Origin: Desertimonas flava
Lineage (GTDB): Bacteria > Actinomycetota > Acidimicrobiia > Acidimicrobiales > Ilumatobacteraceae
Direction: 5' to 3'
Length of the DNA stretch: 64,000 bases
NCBI RefSeq assembly: GCF_003426815.1
Contig: NZ_QKYK01000001.1
Coordinates: forward strand, 248,001-312,000
Shown: piece by piece, positions 16,560-24,169 of the stretch
Layout: the number at the start of each line of letters is the position of its first letter
Numbering within the stretch: the first letter of the stretch is position 1
Position numbers and translations under genes: made by a program
Notes under the pieces: model-generated
The model's database searches: none
What the model was told of the DNA's origin: nothing
The model's input: only the letters and a program-made list of their open reading frames with translations

Positions 16560-18626
16560 CTACTCGTCGGCGGGGTCGCCGGTGTCGTCCGGGGCCGGCT
16601 CGGCGAAGTTCTCGAAGTAGCGACTCGGGGTCGGCCCCCGCTGGCCCTGGTACTTCGAACCGGTCGCTCCCTTACCGTAGGGCCGGTCGGCAGGCGTGGT
16701 CATCTCCATGAAGCTGATCTGCCCGATCTTCATGCCCGGGTACAACGTGATCGGCAGGCTCGCCACGTTGGCCAGTTCGAGCGTCACGTGGCCGTCGAAA
16801 CCGGCATCGATGAACCCGGCCGTGTTCGACACGAACACACCGCCCGATCCGGCCAGGAAGTTCTCGATCGCGCGACCGCCCGGACGTACCTCGAGGTCGT
16901 AGATCGGCTCGACGCGGTCGGTCACCGTCACCGACTCCACTCGATCCCAGGCCAGGTCACCGTTGGCGAGGGCGTGAAGGCGACCGACGCTGTCGGCGTC
17001 GGCACCGTGGCGGGCGTACGCATCGGCCAGGCGTCGGAGTGTCTCGAAGCGAACGGCATCCCGTCCGCGGCGGCGTTCGATGTTGTTCAGGTCGGTCGGG
17101 TTCCGATACCCAGCGGCCCTCGCCGCGGCCGCCTGGGAGAGGCCGGCCGCCGCCCGGGCCCGCAGCAGGAGCTTCTCGGGCAGTGGTGTCGTGGCCAGCT
17201 GCTTGTGTTCACGATGCGGTGCGTACACCTGCCAGAGCGTGAGGTGCCCGGTCGGCTTGGCGGAACACGATGCACGGAGGCCGAGACGGGCGAACAGGAC
17301 CAGGAGGTCGGCGACGAGGCCTTCTGACGTCGTCCACACCGACGTCCGAACCTCGTCCACGCTGCCGTCGCCGTCGACCATGCCGTCGAGGAAGGAGCGC
17401 AGGATGTGGTCGGGCCAACCGAAGGCCGCCGGCGGCACGCGCTTCTGCGGCGCCCCGTCGCCGGTCCCGATCCACCCCAGCACGTCGCTCAGCAACCCGG
17501 AGCAACACGTGACAGCAACCGCGGACCGGTACACCGGCAACCCGAGCCCGGCCAACGTCGCCTCGAGCCGGTCGAGCCGGGTCTGGTCGGTGTTGGAGAT
17601 GTTCACCTGATTGCGGCGCCGATGTCCCTCGGCGATGAACATCCCGAGGAGCCACGCGAGGTCCTCGTCGACGCTGATCTGCAGCGGCAATCGGTGGCGC
17701 TCACCCCGACGCGCGATCCGGTCGTCGGTTCCCAATGCATCGAGCAGGCCGGGAACCTGTGCCGCGACGGGGTAGGGAAGCCGGTGGCGGGACCGGTAGT
17801 AGCTGGCTGCCTCGTACCCGGCCTCGTGGAGGAGTGCAGCGATCAACGTGGGGTGCTCGGCGTGCGCTGCCGCGACGGCTGGTCCGTCGAGCATCATGTG
17901 CTGGAGCTCGGCTTCGGGCACCGCGGCGACGACGTCGATCACGGCCGCGGCAAGCGGTGGCTCCGGGATCCGCCGCGGGATGGCGACGAGGGTGCCCGGC
18001 TCGAGTTCGGCCGTTCGCACTCGCACGATCTCGCCGTGGGCATCGAGCGTGAACAGGGTGTGGGCGGCGGTCACCCGGACCGAGCGCCCCGACGCCAGGC
18101 GCACCTCGAAGATCCGGTCGGCGGGGCCCTCGTACCAGTTCGTCACCTCGTGATACGACACCTCGAGCGTTGCCGGGTCGAACCCGACGATCGAGCAGGG
18201 TCGCGGTTCCTTGACGATCGCACCGATCGTGCGCATGACCAGACCGCTCTCGTCGAGGACGAGCACCGCTTCCGAGGCGGGGAGGCTGCTGTGGATCAGC
18301 AGGCCCAGGCGCCCCAACGAACTCTTGCCCTCCACCCGGCCGACGAGGTGGTCGGGCACGGCGACGCGCTCGAGCGTGGAGCCGAGCACGAACTCGCCGG
18401 GGTGGAGCATGAAGACGTCGTCGTCGTCGATCTCGACGAGCTCGGTGAGGCCCCGGGTGTCCTGCTTGACGTCGATCACCCCGGACGTGTGGTTGCGGAA
18501 CACGCGAAAGAAGTGGTCGAGGCGCACGTCGATCGAGCTCGGCTGGACGAGGTCGGGATCGAACGGCTCGACCACGATCTGGCCGTTGGCGATCGCCTCA
18601 CGCAGGCTCCGGTCCGAGAGAATCAT
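16560..18626 (-). CDS. dcd: dCTP deaminase precursor interrupted by an intein
   Basis: A 688-residue translation in which two extein halves (residues 1-113 and 602-688, together 200 residues) reconstitute a normal Dcd. The N-half is 'MILSDRSLREAI…DPDLVQPSSIDVRLD…EFVLGSTLERV…GKSSLGRLGLLIHS'. The C-half is 'TAGFIDAGFDGHVTLELANVASLPITLYPGMKIGQ' through 'GSKYQGQRGPTPSRY'. Dcd converts dCTP to dUTP (or dUMP in the bifunctional form) for dTMP synthesis. The 488-residue insert sits between the HS and TAGF residues, inside the nucleotide-binding core, so splicing is needed for activity. TAACGT lies 7 nt before the ATG, suggesting a leaderless mRNA. The stop lies 3 bp from the convergent VOC gene. Confidence 0.93.
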   Translation of the reverse strand: MILSDRSLREAIANGQIVVEPFDPDLVQPSSIDVRLDHFFRVFRNHTSGVIDVKQDTRGLTELVEIDDDDVFMLHPGEFVLGSTLERVAVPDHLVGRVEGKSSLGRLGLLIHSSLPASEAVLVLDESGLVMRTIGAIVKEPRPCSIVGFDPATLEVSYHEVTNWYEGPADRIFEVRLASGRSVRVTAAHTLFTLDAHGEIVRVRTAELEPGTLVAIPRRIPEPPLAAAVIDVVAAVPEAELQHMMLDGPAVAAAHAEHPTLIAALLHEAGYEAASYYRSRHRLPYPVAAQVPGLLDALGTDDRIARRGERHRLPLQISVDEDLAWLLGMFIAEGHRRRNQVNISNTDQTRLDRLEATLAGLGLPVYRSAVAVTCCSGLLSDVLGWIGTGDGAPQKRVPPAAFGWPDHILRSFLDGMVDGDGSVDEVRTSVWTTSEGLVADLLVLFARLGLRASCSAKPTGHLTLWQVYAPHREHKQLATTPLPEKLLLRARAAAGLSQAAAARAAGYRNPTDLNNIERRRGRDAVRFETLRRLADAYARHGADADSVGRLHALANGDLAWDRVESVTVTDRVEPIYDLEVRPGGRAIENFLAGSGGVFVSNTAGFIDAGFDGHVTLELANVASLPITLYPGMKIGQISFMEMTTPADRPYGKGATGSKYQGQRGPTPSRYFENFAEPAPDDTGDPADE
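16824..18287 (-). other. Intein in dCTP deaminase, with LAGLIDADG endonuclease and extra HTH
   Basis: This encodes residues 114-601 of the precursor (488 residues). The N-splice residue is Ser114 (block A 'SLPASEAVLVLDESG'). Block B shows the T-x-x-H motif as 'VTAAHTLFTLDAHG' (187-200). The C-terminal blocks read 'EPIYDLEVRPGGRAIENFLAGSGGVFVSN' ending in Asn601, with Thr602 as the +1 nucleophile. The usual penultimate His is Ser here. Two LAGLIDADG-type motifs, 'LLGMFIAEG' (326-334) and 'FLDGMVDGDG' (412-421), mark a homing endonuclease. A helix-turn-helix resembling the XRE family occupies about 487-540 ('ARAAAGLSQAAAARAAGYRN'). That HTH is unusual and may bind DNA or the homing site. Confidence 0.9.
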
Positions 18627-18633
18627 CGCCTGG

Positions 18634-18639
18634 ACGTTA
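18634..18639 (-). promoter_or_regulatory. Probable -10 box (TAACGT) for leaderless dcd mRNA
   Basis: TAACGT on the minus strand is followed by seven bases and then the dcd ATG. In actinobacteria a TAnnnT box 6-8 nt before a start codon marks leaderless transcripts. The same geometry recurs at several other genes in this window. Confidence 0.6.
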
Positions 18640-18732
18640 GCGAGAGGTCGTCACGGTGGCGGCGACGGGTCGATCGCCGGCCGTTGGTGCACATCGTCCA
18701 TGTGGTACTCGACGAATAGGCTCGACCCTCGA

Positions 18733-18792
18733 ATGGGTTCCGTGCCGACACACGGACCCTCTCGGCAAGCGCCGGCCGAGAGTGCGTCCTGA
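18733..18792 (+). CDS. Possible 19-residue leader peptide before the tandem TetR gene
   Basis: A mini-ORF of 20 codons including the stop, beginning MGSVPTHG and ending AESAS. Its TGA shares an A with the ATG of the next gene (TGATG), a classic translational coupling junction. A TAGGCT box at 18717-18722 lies 10 nt before its ATG. The regulator gene itself has no ribosome binding site at its own start, so translation through this mini-ORF would explain how the regulator is made. No homology can be judged at this length, so it is tentative. Confidence 0.4.
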   Translation: MGSVPTHGPSRQAPAESAS

Positions 18793-20069
18793 TGGCGTCG
18801 CGCCCTCGCGCGCAGCGGTCGCCCGACCGGTTCGCCGACTACCGACCCGAGACGCAGCGGCGCATCGCCGCCGCCCGGCCGGCGATCAGGTTGGCGTGGA
18901 TCGCCGGTTCGTTGTTCGCCGAGCGCGGGTTCGGTGCCACGTCGATCCGTGACATCGCCGCTGCTGCCGGCGTGGCTCCCTCGTCCGTCTACAGCCACTA
19001 TCCGTCCAAAGACGCCCTGCTCGTCGCCTATCTCAACGAGAGCCACGAGGCGGCGGCGTCGCTGTTGCGTACGCAGATGCTGGAGAACGCGACCCGGCCT
19101 CCGGCCGACCAGGTTGCGGCCCTCGTCGCCTTCGCCACCCAACGATTCCTCACCAATCCCGGAAGCTCGGTCCTCAGCCGAGCCGAGTTGCGCCGGGCGA
19201 GTCCCGAGTCGACGGCGATCGCCCGCAGGATGCGAGCTGACTCAGCCGAATTCCTCGCTGGTGTCATCCGCCGCGGGCACGCCTCGCGTGAGCTCCACGC
19301 ACCCGAACCGCCCGACCGGCTCGCCATCACACTGCTCAGTACGGCGCGCCAGGCCGCGCCGTGGCTGCAGCGCTGGCCGCTTGCTCCGGTCGACGTGATC
19401 GCCGACGCGCTCGGCGAGTTCTCCAGGCGCATCGTGGTCTCGTCGACGCGCGTCGACGCGGCTCCGCTGCCGCGCTTGTCGGGCCGCCCCGGCACCTCGA
19501 CGCGCGAGCGGATCCTGCGGGCGGCCACGGACCACTTCGCCAACAGCGGGTACACGAGTGGGTCGCTTCGCGACATCGCCAACTCGGTCGGCATCCGCCC
19601 ACCGTCGATCTACGAGCACTACGCGTCGAAGGATCATGTGCTCGCCGCCGTGGTCGAGCTGGTCGTCGGATGGCGCGTCGACGCCGCCGATCGAGCGACG
19701 TCGCGATCCGGCGACCACGACGTCGTCGACGTCGTGGTCGACCTCCTGCGCGACCTGGTCGGGATCTCCGTGGTCGCCCCCGAGCCGTCCATCGCCGTCG
19801 ACGCCGAGTTCGATCACCTTCCCGCCAGCCTCGCCACGCCGCTCGCCAACCGGCATCGGTGGATGGTCGAGACCCTCGCCGGCCTGGTCCGGGAGGGACG
19901 CGCGGCCGGGCGTTTCCACTATGCCGAGCCGACCCCCGTGGTTGTTTTCGGGGTGCTGGCGATCGCCATGCAAGCGGCGTGGCTGGTGCTCGAGGATCCG
20001 CGCCTCGATCCGGCCGGCCTGGTGGCCGACAGCGTCAGCTACGCCCTGCGCGTCCTCGTCACGGACTGA
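18792..20069 (+). CDS. Tandem TetR-family regulator (two TetR units in one chain)
   Basis: A 425-residue protein containing two complete TetR-type units. The first HTH is 'AGSLFAERGFGATSIRDIAAAAGVAPSSVYSHYPSKDALLVAYL' (about residues 38-82). The second is 'AATDHFANSGYTSGSLRDIANSVGIRPPSIYEHYASKDHVLAAVV' (about 245-290). Each is followed by its own helical ligand/dimer domain. Most TetR proteins are about 200-residue homodimers, so this looks like a covalent pseudo-dimer able to read an asymmetric operator or two ligands. The start at 18792 is coupled to a preceding mini-ORF. It converges on the etfD-like gene across a repeat. Confidence 0.85.
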   Translation: MASRPRAQRSPDRFADYRPETQRRIAAARPAIRLAWIAGSLFAERGFGATSIRDIAAAAGVAPSSVYSHYPSKDALLVAYLNESHEAAASLLRTQMLENATRPPADQVAALVAFATQRFLTNPGSSVLSRAELRRASPESTAIARRMRADSAEFLAGVIRRGHASRELHAPEPPDRLAITLLSTARQAAPWLQRWPLAPVDVIADALGEFSRRIVVSSTRVDAAPLPRLSGRPGTSTRERILRAATDHFANSGYTSGSLRDIANSVGIRPPSIYEHYASKDHVLAAVVELVVGWRVDAADRATSRSGDHDVVDVVVDLLRDLVGISVVAPEPSIAVDAEFDHLPASLATPLANRHRWMVETLAGLVREGRAAGRFHYAEPTPVVVFGVLAIAMQAAWLVLEDPRLDPAGLVADSVSYALRVLVTD

Positions 20070-20206
20070 CCGAGCCGTTCACGCGGCCTGCGTGCGGGTT
20101 GGAGCGGGCGCAGCGAGCGTCCTGAGGTTCGATCGGTCAAGGTGAGGGAGGAGCTTGCTCCGACCGAGCCGTTCACGCGGCCTGCGTGGCCGGGGAACGC
20201 AGCAGC
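20067..20206. repeat. Partial double copy of the 117-bp hairpin repeat family
   Basis: The 140 bp between two convergent genes contain GACCGAGCCGTTCACGCGG twice (from 20071 and from 20162), the phrase GCAGCGAGCGTCCTGA, and CTGCGT(9 nt)ACGCAG at 20182-20202, which forms a perfect 6-bp stem. GGAGCTTGCTCC adds a small hairpin. The same phrases make up the tandem array upstream of dnaJ and the copy at 56262-56363. Lying between convergent genes, it may also serve as a bidirectional terminator. Confidence 0.75.
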
Positions 20207-22510
20207 TCAGTCGCCGACGACGGGCGACGGCGCGAGCGGTGCGTCGAGCTGGGCCAGGTTGCGCTCGCCGGCCTCGATGGCGTCGAGCAAGTGGATGGCG
20301 ATGTCGGCGACCTTGACGCCGCCCTCTTCGCCGTAGTCGGCCGCACCGGCGGCCTTGGCGCCGTCGTCGAGCATGATGTAGCAGAACGGGCAGGCCGTGG
20401 CGACGCGGCTGGCGCCGGTGGAAAGGGCTTCCTTCGCCCGCTCGTCGTTCACCTTGACGCCGACCGACTCCTCCATCCACATGCGGGCGCCACCGGCGCC
20501 GCAGCACATGCCCTTGGTGCCGTTGCGGCTCATCTCGACGACCTCGATGCCCTTGATCGACCCGACCACTTTGCGGGGCGCGAGGTACACGTCGTTGTGG
20601 CGACCGAGGTAGCAGGAGTCGTGGTACGTGATGCGCTCCTCGAGCGTCGCCTGGCTGACGTCGAGGCGGCCGTCGGCGATCAGCTGCTCGAGCAGCTGGG
20701 TGTGATGCACGACCTCGTAGTTGCCGCCGAGCTGCGGGTACTCGTTGAGGAGCGTGTTGAAGCAGTGCGGGCACTGCGTGATGATCTTGCGCACGCCCAT
20801 GCCGTTGAGCATCTCGATGTTCGGCATGGCGAGCATCTGGAACAGGTACTCGTTGCCGGAGCGACGGGCCGAGTCGCCGGTGCACATCTCCGACGGGCCG
20901 AGGATCGACACGGCGATGCCGGCGCGGCGCAGCAGCTTGGCCATCGCCTGGGTGACGCGCTTGTTCTTGTCGTCGAAGCTGCCCGCGCAACCGACCCAGT
21001 AGAGGTACTCGGCCTCGAGCGGCTCGCCCGGGTCGACCACCTTGACGTCGTCGAGGTCCTTGGCCCAGTCGGCCCGTTCGGACTGGTTCATGCCCCACGG
21101 GTTGCCCTGGTTCTCCATGCCGCGGTACGCGGTGCCCAGCTCGGTGGGGAAGTTCGACTCCATCAGCGACAGGTAGCGCCGCATGTCGAGGATCTTGTCG
21201 AGGATCTCGATGTTGACGGGGCAGATCTCGTCGCACGCCTTGCAGCTCGTGCACGCCCAGATCTCCTCGGCGGTGATGCGTTCGAACAGCGAGTTGGCGC
21301 CGATCGTGACCTCTTGCTCGGCGATCTCCTTGACGACCCCGATCGGCGGCGACACGACGGGGTTGCCCGACGCCGCCATCACCTCGCCGGTCTTGAGGAC
21401 GATCTCGCGGGGGTCGAGGGCCTTGCCGGTGGCGTGAGCGGGGCAGACGCTCGTGCAGCGGCCGCACATCGTGCAGGCGTCGGTGTCGAGCAGCTGCTTC
21501 CACGTGAAGTCCTCGACGACCGAGGCGCCGAACGTCTCGAGCTCGGTCTCGGCGAGGTTGGGCATCGGCTTCATCGCGCCCTTCGGGCGCGACTTGTCCT
21601 TGAGGTACATGTTCAGCGGGGAGGTGAACATGTGCCGCAGCATCGTCACGGGCAAGATGGCGAGGAAGGCGACGAAGGCGAGCACGTGGCCGATCCACAT
21701 CCACTGGTGCCACGTCTCGAGGGTATTCAGTGACCAGCCGTCGACGAGCCGGCTGAGCGGCCACCCGATGAAGCTCCACTGCTCGTAGTCCATGTTCTCG
21801 CCCTCGGCCGTGCGGCGGGCGATGCGGAACATCTCGGCGCCGAAGCCGCTGAGCCCGATAGCGAGGAACACGCCGAGGATGAGGGCGTGCTCGGGCTTGG
21901 TCTTGATGCGGATGCGGTAGGGCTTGGTGACGTAGCGGCGGGCGATGGCGATGAGCAGGCCACCGACGAACGCCAGGCCGGCGAGATCGCCGACGAAGGC
22001 GTACGCCTGATACGTGCGGCCCTGGAGGAACTTCATGCTCTCGGGCAGCTGGTGATCGATCTCGAGGACCGTCGTCACGCCGAGCAGGACGAGGAAGCCG
22101 AAGTAGATCAGCGAGTGCATGATGCCGGCGGCGGGGTCGCGCAGCAGGGTGCGCATGTACACGCCGGCGCGGAAGTCGCCGAAGCGGCGCTTGGCGTTCT
22201 GCGGGGTGGTGCGGCGCGACGGCGCCGGCCGGCCGCGCTCCCAGTTCTTCATGCGGTCGGCGAACTGGAACGCACCCCAGGCGATGAAGACCGGGATGAC
22301 GGTGTAGAACGCCAGTTTCAGCGGACCAGGGATACCGCCGAACACTTCGCGGTGGCGCTCGTTGGTGTTGTGCCAGTCGGTGATGAGGGGGACGATGCCT
22401 GACAGCAACGTGAAGACGGCCATGCCCACACCGAGGCCGATGGCCAGGTGATGGGGACGGAAGCCGGTCCGCTTCGTCTCGTCGGCCGCGGGCGTTTCGT
22501 GAGCGCTCAT
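20207..22510 (-). CDS. etfD: Membrane-bound Fe-S oxidoreductase, EtfD-like (ETF:menaquinone reductase candidate)
   Basis: A 767-residue protein with an N-terminal membrane domain of about five or six helices (residues 25-300). Two 4Fe-4S motifs follow ('CTMCGRCTSVCP' near 358, 'CTSCKACDEICP' near 435), then two CCG (heterodisulfide reductase-like) domains marked by 'WVGCAGS', 'CPHCFNT', 'HDSCYLGRHN', 'CCGAGG' and 'CPFC'. This is the architecture of mycobacterial Rv0338c/EtfD, proposed to pass electrons from electron-transfer flavoprotein to menaquinone during fatty-acid beta-oxidation. The ETF subunits are not nearby. A TAGCGT box stands 10 nt before the ATG. Confidence 0.85.
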   Translation of the reverse strand: MSAHETPAADETKRTGFRPHHLAIGLGVGMAVFTLLSGIVPLITDWHNTNERHREVFGGIPGPLKLAFYTVIPVFIAWGAFQFADRMKNWERGRPAPSRRTTPQNAKRRFGDFRAGVYMRTLLRDPAAGIMHSLIYFGFLVLLGVTTVLEIDHQLPESMKFLQGRTYQAYAFVGDLAGLAFVGGLLIAIARRYVTKPYRIRIKTKPEHALILGVFLAIGLSGFGAEMFRIARRTAEGENMDYEQWSFIGWPLSRLVDGWSLNTLETWHQWMWIGHVLAFVAFLAILPVTMLRHMFTSPLNMYLKDKSRPKGAMKPMPNLAETELETFGASVVEDFTWKQLLDTDACTMCGRCTSVCPAHATGKALDPREIVLKTGEVMAASGNPVVSPPIGVVKEIAEQEVTIGANSLFERITAEEIWACTSCKACDEICPVNIEILDKILDMRRYLSLMESNFPTELGTAYRGMENQGNPWGMNQSERADWAKDLDDVKVVDPGEPLEAEYLYWVGCAGSFDDKNKRVTQAMAKLLRRAGIAVSILGPSEMCTGDSARRSGNEYLFQMLAMPNIEMLNGMGVRKIITQCPHCFNTLLNEYPQLGGNYEVVHHTQLLEQLIADGRLDVSQATLEERITYHDSCYLGRHNDVYLAPRKVVGSIKGIEVVEMSRNGTKGMCCGAGGARMWMEESVGVKVNDERAKEALSTGASRVATACPFCYIMLDDGAKAAGAADYGEEGGVKVADIAIHLLDAIEAGERNLAQLDAPLAPSPVVGD

Positions 22511-22605
22511 GACCCCCGGAACGCTAGTGGTTCGGGCTGTTCATGACGAAGAGCACCGCAACCGGGTGAACGTCCGCGAGGGCGCGGTTGCCGTCGACGC
22601 CCGCG

Positions 22606-23031
22606 TCAGCCGTAGTAGGCGCGGTCGAGCTCGCGGATGCGGCCGGCCAGCGAGGCGAGAAGCTTGTGCCCGATGGTGGGCACGTCGTCGATCACGGCGA
22701 GGAAGTGCCGCTGGGAGATGACGAAGATCGTCGCGTCCGTGTCGCACGTGACCGTGGCGGTGCGCGGGCCGTGATCGAGCAGCGACAGTTCGCCGACGAT
22801 CGCGCCCGGACCGAGCGTGGCGACCTTGCGGCCGTTGCGCCGTACCGACACTGCGCCCTCGAGCACGACGAACGCCTCCCGGCCGGTCTGGCCCTGGTCG
22901 GCGAGCAGCGTGCCCGCGGTCATCTTGACTTCATCGCCGGAGCGAGCGATGCGGTCGAGTTCCTTGTTGGTGCACCCGTTGAACAGGGGCACGTTGCGAA
23001 GGTTGTCGACGTATGCCTTCTTGTTGGCCAT
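22606..23031 (-). CDS. Single-domain cyclic-nucleotide-binding protein
   Basis: A 141-residue cNMP-binding domain with no DNA-binding domain. 'VPLFNGCTNKELDRIARSGDEV' leads into the beta-roll, and the phosphate-binding cassette appears as 'GPGAIVGELSLLDHGPRTATVTCDTDA' (about residues 73-99). The Gly-Glu pair and the Arg of the cassette are kept, so ligand binding is plausible. It is probably an adaptor or a membrane-peripheral sensor. A TACAGT box 6 nt before the ATG suggests a leaderless transcript of its own, separate from gpmA, which lies 118 bp upstream. Confidence 0.82.
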   Translation of the reverse strand: MANKKAYVDNLRNVPLFNGCTNKELDRIARSGDEVKMTAGTLLADQGQTGREAFVVLEGAVSVRRNGRKVATLGPGAIVGELSLLDHGPRTATVTCDTDATIFVISQRHFLAVIDDVPTIGHKLLASLAGRIRELDRAYYG

Positions 23032-23037
23032 CGCGAC

Positions 23038-23043
23038 ACTGTA
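23038..23043 (-). promoter_or_regulatory. Probable -10 box (TACAGT), leaderless cNMP-binding gene
   Basis: TACAGT on the minus strand ends 6 nt before the ATG at 23031, matching the TAnnnT/start geometry seen at other genes in the window. This supports an independent promoter rather than readthrough from gpmA. Confidence 0.5.
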
Positions 23044-23149
23044 GATGGTGCGAATCCCCTGGTACGGCGTCGTAGAACCCGGTTTTCGGGAGGGTCGCGG
23101 CGATGGGATCTGTCGAGGATGTCGAGGCGCCGGCTCGCGCCGTCGGCGG

Positions 23150-23899
23150 CTACGCCGTGCCGGCCTGTGCGGCGACCGCTGCGGCTGCCGCGGCGATCGC
23201 CTCCTGGTCGCCGAGATACTCGACGCTGGTGACGGCGAGGGCGTCGTCGAACTCGTAGCGGCGGGGCACGCCGGTGGGGATGTTGACCTCGGCGATCTCT
23301 TGGGAGGAGACGCCTTCGAGGTGCATGAGCAACGCCCGCAGCGAGTTCCCGTGGGCCGTCACGAGGACGTCGAGGCCGGCCAACAGTTGCGGTGCGATCG
23401 CCTCCTGCCAGTAGGGGAGCACGCGCGTGACGACGTCGGCGAGGCATTCGCTCGCCGGCAGCACCTCGGGTGCCAGCAGCCGGTAGCGCGGGTCGTTCGC
23501 CGGGTGTTCCGGGCTCGACCGGTCGACCGGCGGCGGCGGCACGTCGTAGCTCCGGCGCCACAGCTTGGTCTGTTCGGCCCCGTGTTGTTCGGTGGTCTGC
23601 TTCTTGTCGAGTCCCTGGAGGGCGCCGTAGTGGCGTTCGTTGAGCCGCCAGTGCCGTTGCACCGGCAGCCACACCTGGCCCATCGCGGCGAGGGCGAGGT
23701 GCTGGGTCACCACGGCCCGGGTGAGCACCGAGGTGTGCGACGCGTCGAACCGCAGGCCGGCCTCGGCCATCACGGTGCCGGCCGCGGCTGCTTCGGCCTC
23801 GCCTTGCGCCGTCAGGGGCACGTCGTGCCAGCCGGTGAAGAGGTTCTCGAGGTTCCACGTGCTCTGGCCGTGGCGGAGGATGACGAGGGTGCCGGGCAT
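23150..23899 (-). CDS. gpmA: 2,3-bisphosphoglycerate-dependent phosphoglycerate mutase
   Basis: A 249-residue cofactor-dependent mutase interconverting 3- and 2-phosphoglycerate in glycolysis. The signature '[33 protein letters not shown]' places the phosphorylated His near residue 10. '[17 protein letters not shown]' and '[18 protein letters not shown]' provide the other active-site residues. Length and motifs match GpmA exactly. The ATG at 23899 is preferred over upstream in-frame codons because homology starts there and a TACCCT box stands 8 nt before it. Confidence 0.95.
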   Translation of the reverse strand: MPGTLVILRHGQSTWNLENLFTGWHDVPLTAQGEAEAAAAGTVMAEAGLRFDASHTSVLTRAVVTQHLALAAMGQVWLPVQRHWRLNERHYGALQGLDKKQTTEQHGAEQTKLWRRSYDVPPPPVDRSSPEHPANDPRYRLLAPEVLPASECLADVVTRVLPYWQEAIAPQLLAGLDVLVTAHGNSLRALLMHLEGVSSQEIAEVNIPTGVPRRYEFDDALAVTSVEYLGDQEAIAAAAAAVAAQAGTA

Positions 23900-23907
23900 C
23901 GCCGCCC

Positions 23908-23913
23908 AGGGTA
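23908..23913 (-). promoter_or_regulatory. Probable -10 box (TACCCT) for leaderless gpmA
   Basis: TACCCT on the minus strand is followed by eight bases and the gpmA ATG, consistent with a leaderless transcript. No Shine-Dalgarno sequence is seen at this start. Confidence 0.5.
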
Positions 23914-23962
23914 GGCGCTCGGCCCGCGCCGAGACCATCGAGCCCCTGCGTGAGCCCGGTCG

Positions 23963-23968
23963 TAGTGT
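23963..23968 (+). promoter_or_regulatory. Probable -10 box (TAGTGT) for a leaderless small gene
   Basis: TAGTGT followed by seven bases and an ATG at 23976. The spacing equals that at dcd, the cytidine deaminase gene and the MOSC gene, which is the main argument that the 47-codon frame downstream is real. Confidence 0.5.
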
Positions 23969-23975
23969 GGTCGCC

Positions 23976-24119
23976 ATGAGTTTCACGAACCACGAGCGAG
24001 GAGACGACTGGGAGCTCGGCGACGCCATCTCGATCCCCGTCGATCTCGACGGCGACCCCGATCTCGTGCTCGACGAGGACAGCACGGACGACGATGCCGA
24101 CGAGGCCGACGGCGCCTGA
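23976..24119 (+). CDS. Small acidic protein of unknown function (47 aa)
   Basis: Starts [16 protein letters not shown], continues with '[19 protein letters not shown]', and ends in an Asp/Glu-rich tail. It is strongly acidic, with no membrane segment and no cysteines. It sits in the 270-bp space between divergent gpmA and the convergent hydroxy-acid oxidase, where no other gene fits. A TAGTGT box at leaderless spacing precedes it. I do not recognise the family. Confidence 0.5.
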   Translation: MSFTNHERGDDWELGDAISIPVDLDGDPDLVLDEDSTDDDADEADGA

Positions 24120-24169
24120 CGGATTCCGATCGCGACCACTCGCCCCTTGCCGCTGTCGGCTGGCCAATG

